Assembly: GCA_950072225.1 (NCBI GenBank)
Contig: CATMOP010000024.1
Span: 1-12,320 of the forward strand
Reading direction: 5' to 3'
DNA: 12,320 nucleotides
Source: an uncultured Nitrospina sp.
GTDB taxonomy: Bacteria; Nitrospinota; Nitrospinia; Nitrospinales; VA-1
In this document: positions 12,170 through 12,320 of the stretch, piece after piece
How the letters are laid out: each line of letters starts with the position of its first letter
Numbering within the stretch: position 1 is the stretch's first letter
The notes under the pieces: generated by a model
Told to the model about the DNA's origin: nothing
Database searches by the model: none
What the model saw: only the letters and a program-made list of their open reading frames with translations
Position numbers and translations under genes: made by a program

Positions 12170-12320
12170 TCAAAATTTATTCGTATATGCGGTAAGGTAT
12201 CCAGAATCTTGATTTGCCGGGCTTGCACATGGGCAGGGGTGGGTCTATGTGTCCAGTGCCGGGGACGGGGTAAAACAGCCGCCATCCATGCCGATTCAAC
12301 GGGAGAAAGAATTTTCGATG
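12166..12320 (-). CDS. Partial upstream gene (C-terminal 50 codons), unknown product
   Basis: A minus-strand frame is open from the window edge to a TGA at 12166-12168. Its last bases overlap the methyltransferase ATG as ATGA. The visible residues include SPVESAWMAAVLPRPRHW, then THRPTPAHVQARQIKILDTL and the ending PHIRINFE. I do not recognise the family. The classic 4-bp overlap with a firm gene is the main reason to call it real; the 5' end lies outside the window. An internal ATG (M12 of the visible part) could instead begin a short ORF. Confidence 0.5.
   Translation of the reverse strand, partial: SKILSPVESAWMAAVLPRPRHWTHRPTPAHVQARQIKILDTLPHIRINFE

Overview
The window looks like core chromosome of a Gram-negative bacterium with fairly compact, AT-leaning genes. 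Housekeeping enzymes (NAD kinase, PurH, an RlmI-type rRNA methyltransferase, a PgeF/YfiH-type protein) sit beside envelope proteins with signal peptides. A 603-residue protein resembling the DUF6178 group, the weak Shine-Dalgarno sequences and the overall gene mix would suit Nitrospinota or a deltaproteobacterial lineage. That placement is inference from protein character only. No phage, transposase, CRISPR array, rRNA or tRNA gene was seen.

Layout. The left part (1-4203) is read on the plus strand: NAD kinase, an AmpD-like N-acetylmuramoyl-L-alanine amidase, then a tight three-gene cluster of an exported SH3-domain protein, a membrane-anchored or exported M48 metalloprotease, and a two-pass membrane protein with a HAMP domain but no output domain. 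The middle and right (4475-10441) are read on the minus strand: an exported charged helical protein of unknown function, a response-regulator remnant, purH preceded by a newly read 55-codon gene, and a PgeF-like gene followed by the DUF6178-like gene. At the right end an RlmI-like methyltransferase on the minus strand is coupled through an ATGA overlap to an upstream gene that runs off the window. Between PgeF and RlmI is a 25-codon plus-strand gene coding for an almost pure lysine/alanine/arginine peptide.

Two things stand out. The first is that tiny gene. It has a consensus -35, a good -10, a perfect 8-bp palindrome bracketing the -10, a strong ribosome binding site, a 27-nt in-frame tandem duplication, and a 23-26 nt inverted repeat enclosing the whole unit. 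Such a peptide could bind nucleic acid or ribosomes, but the function is not known. The second is a modular intergenic repeat family (about 180 bp when complete) with two full and three partial copies. It has a conserved 5' hairpin (CCAC-TAGGC-GTGG) and a 3' hairpin (CCGGCC-GCT-GGCCGG). It sits at the 3' ends of genes and in two cases supplies the stop codon.

The envelope genes may work together on periplasmic or cell-wall quality control, since an SH3 domain protein, an M48 protease and a HAMP membrane protein are apparently co-transcribed and an amidase lies just upstream. PgeF-type proteins also act on cell-wall precursors. These links are inference from family knowledge and gene order.
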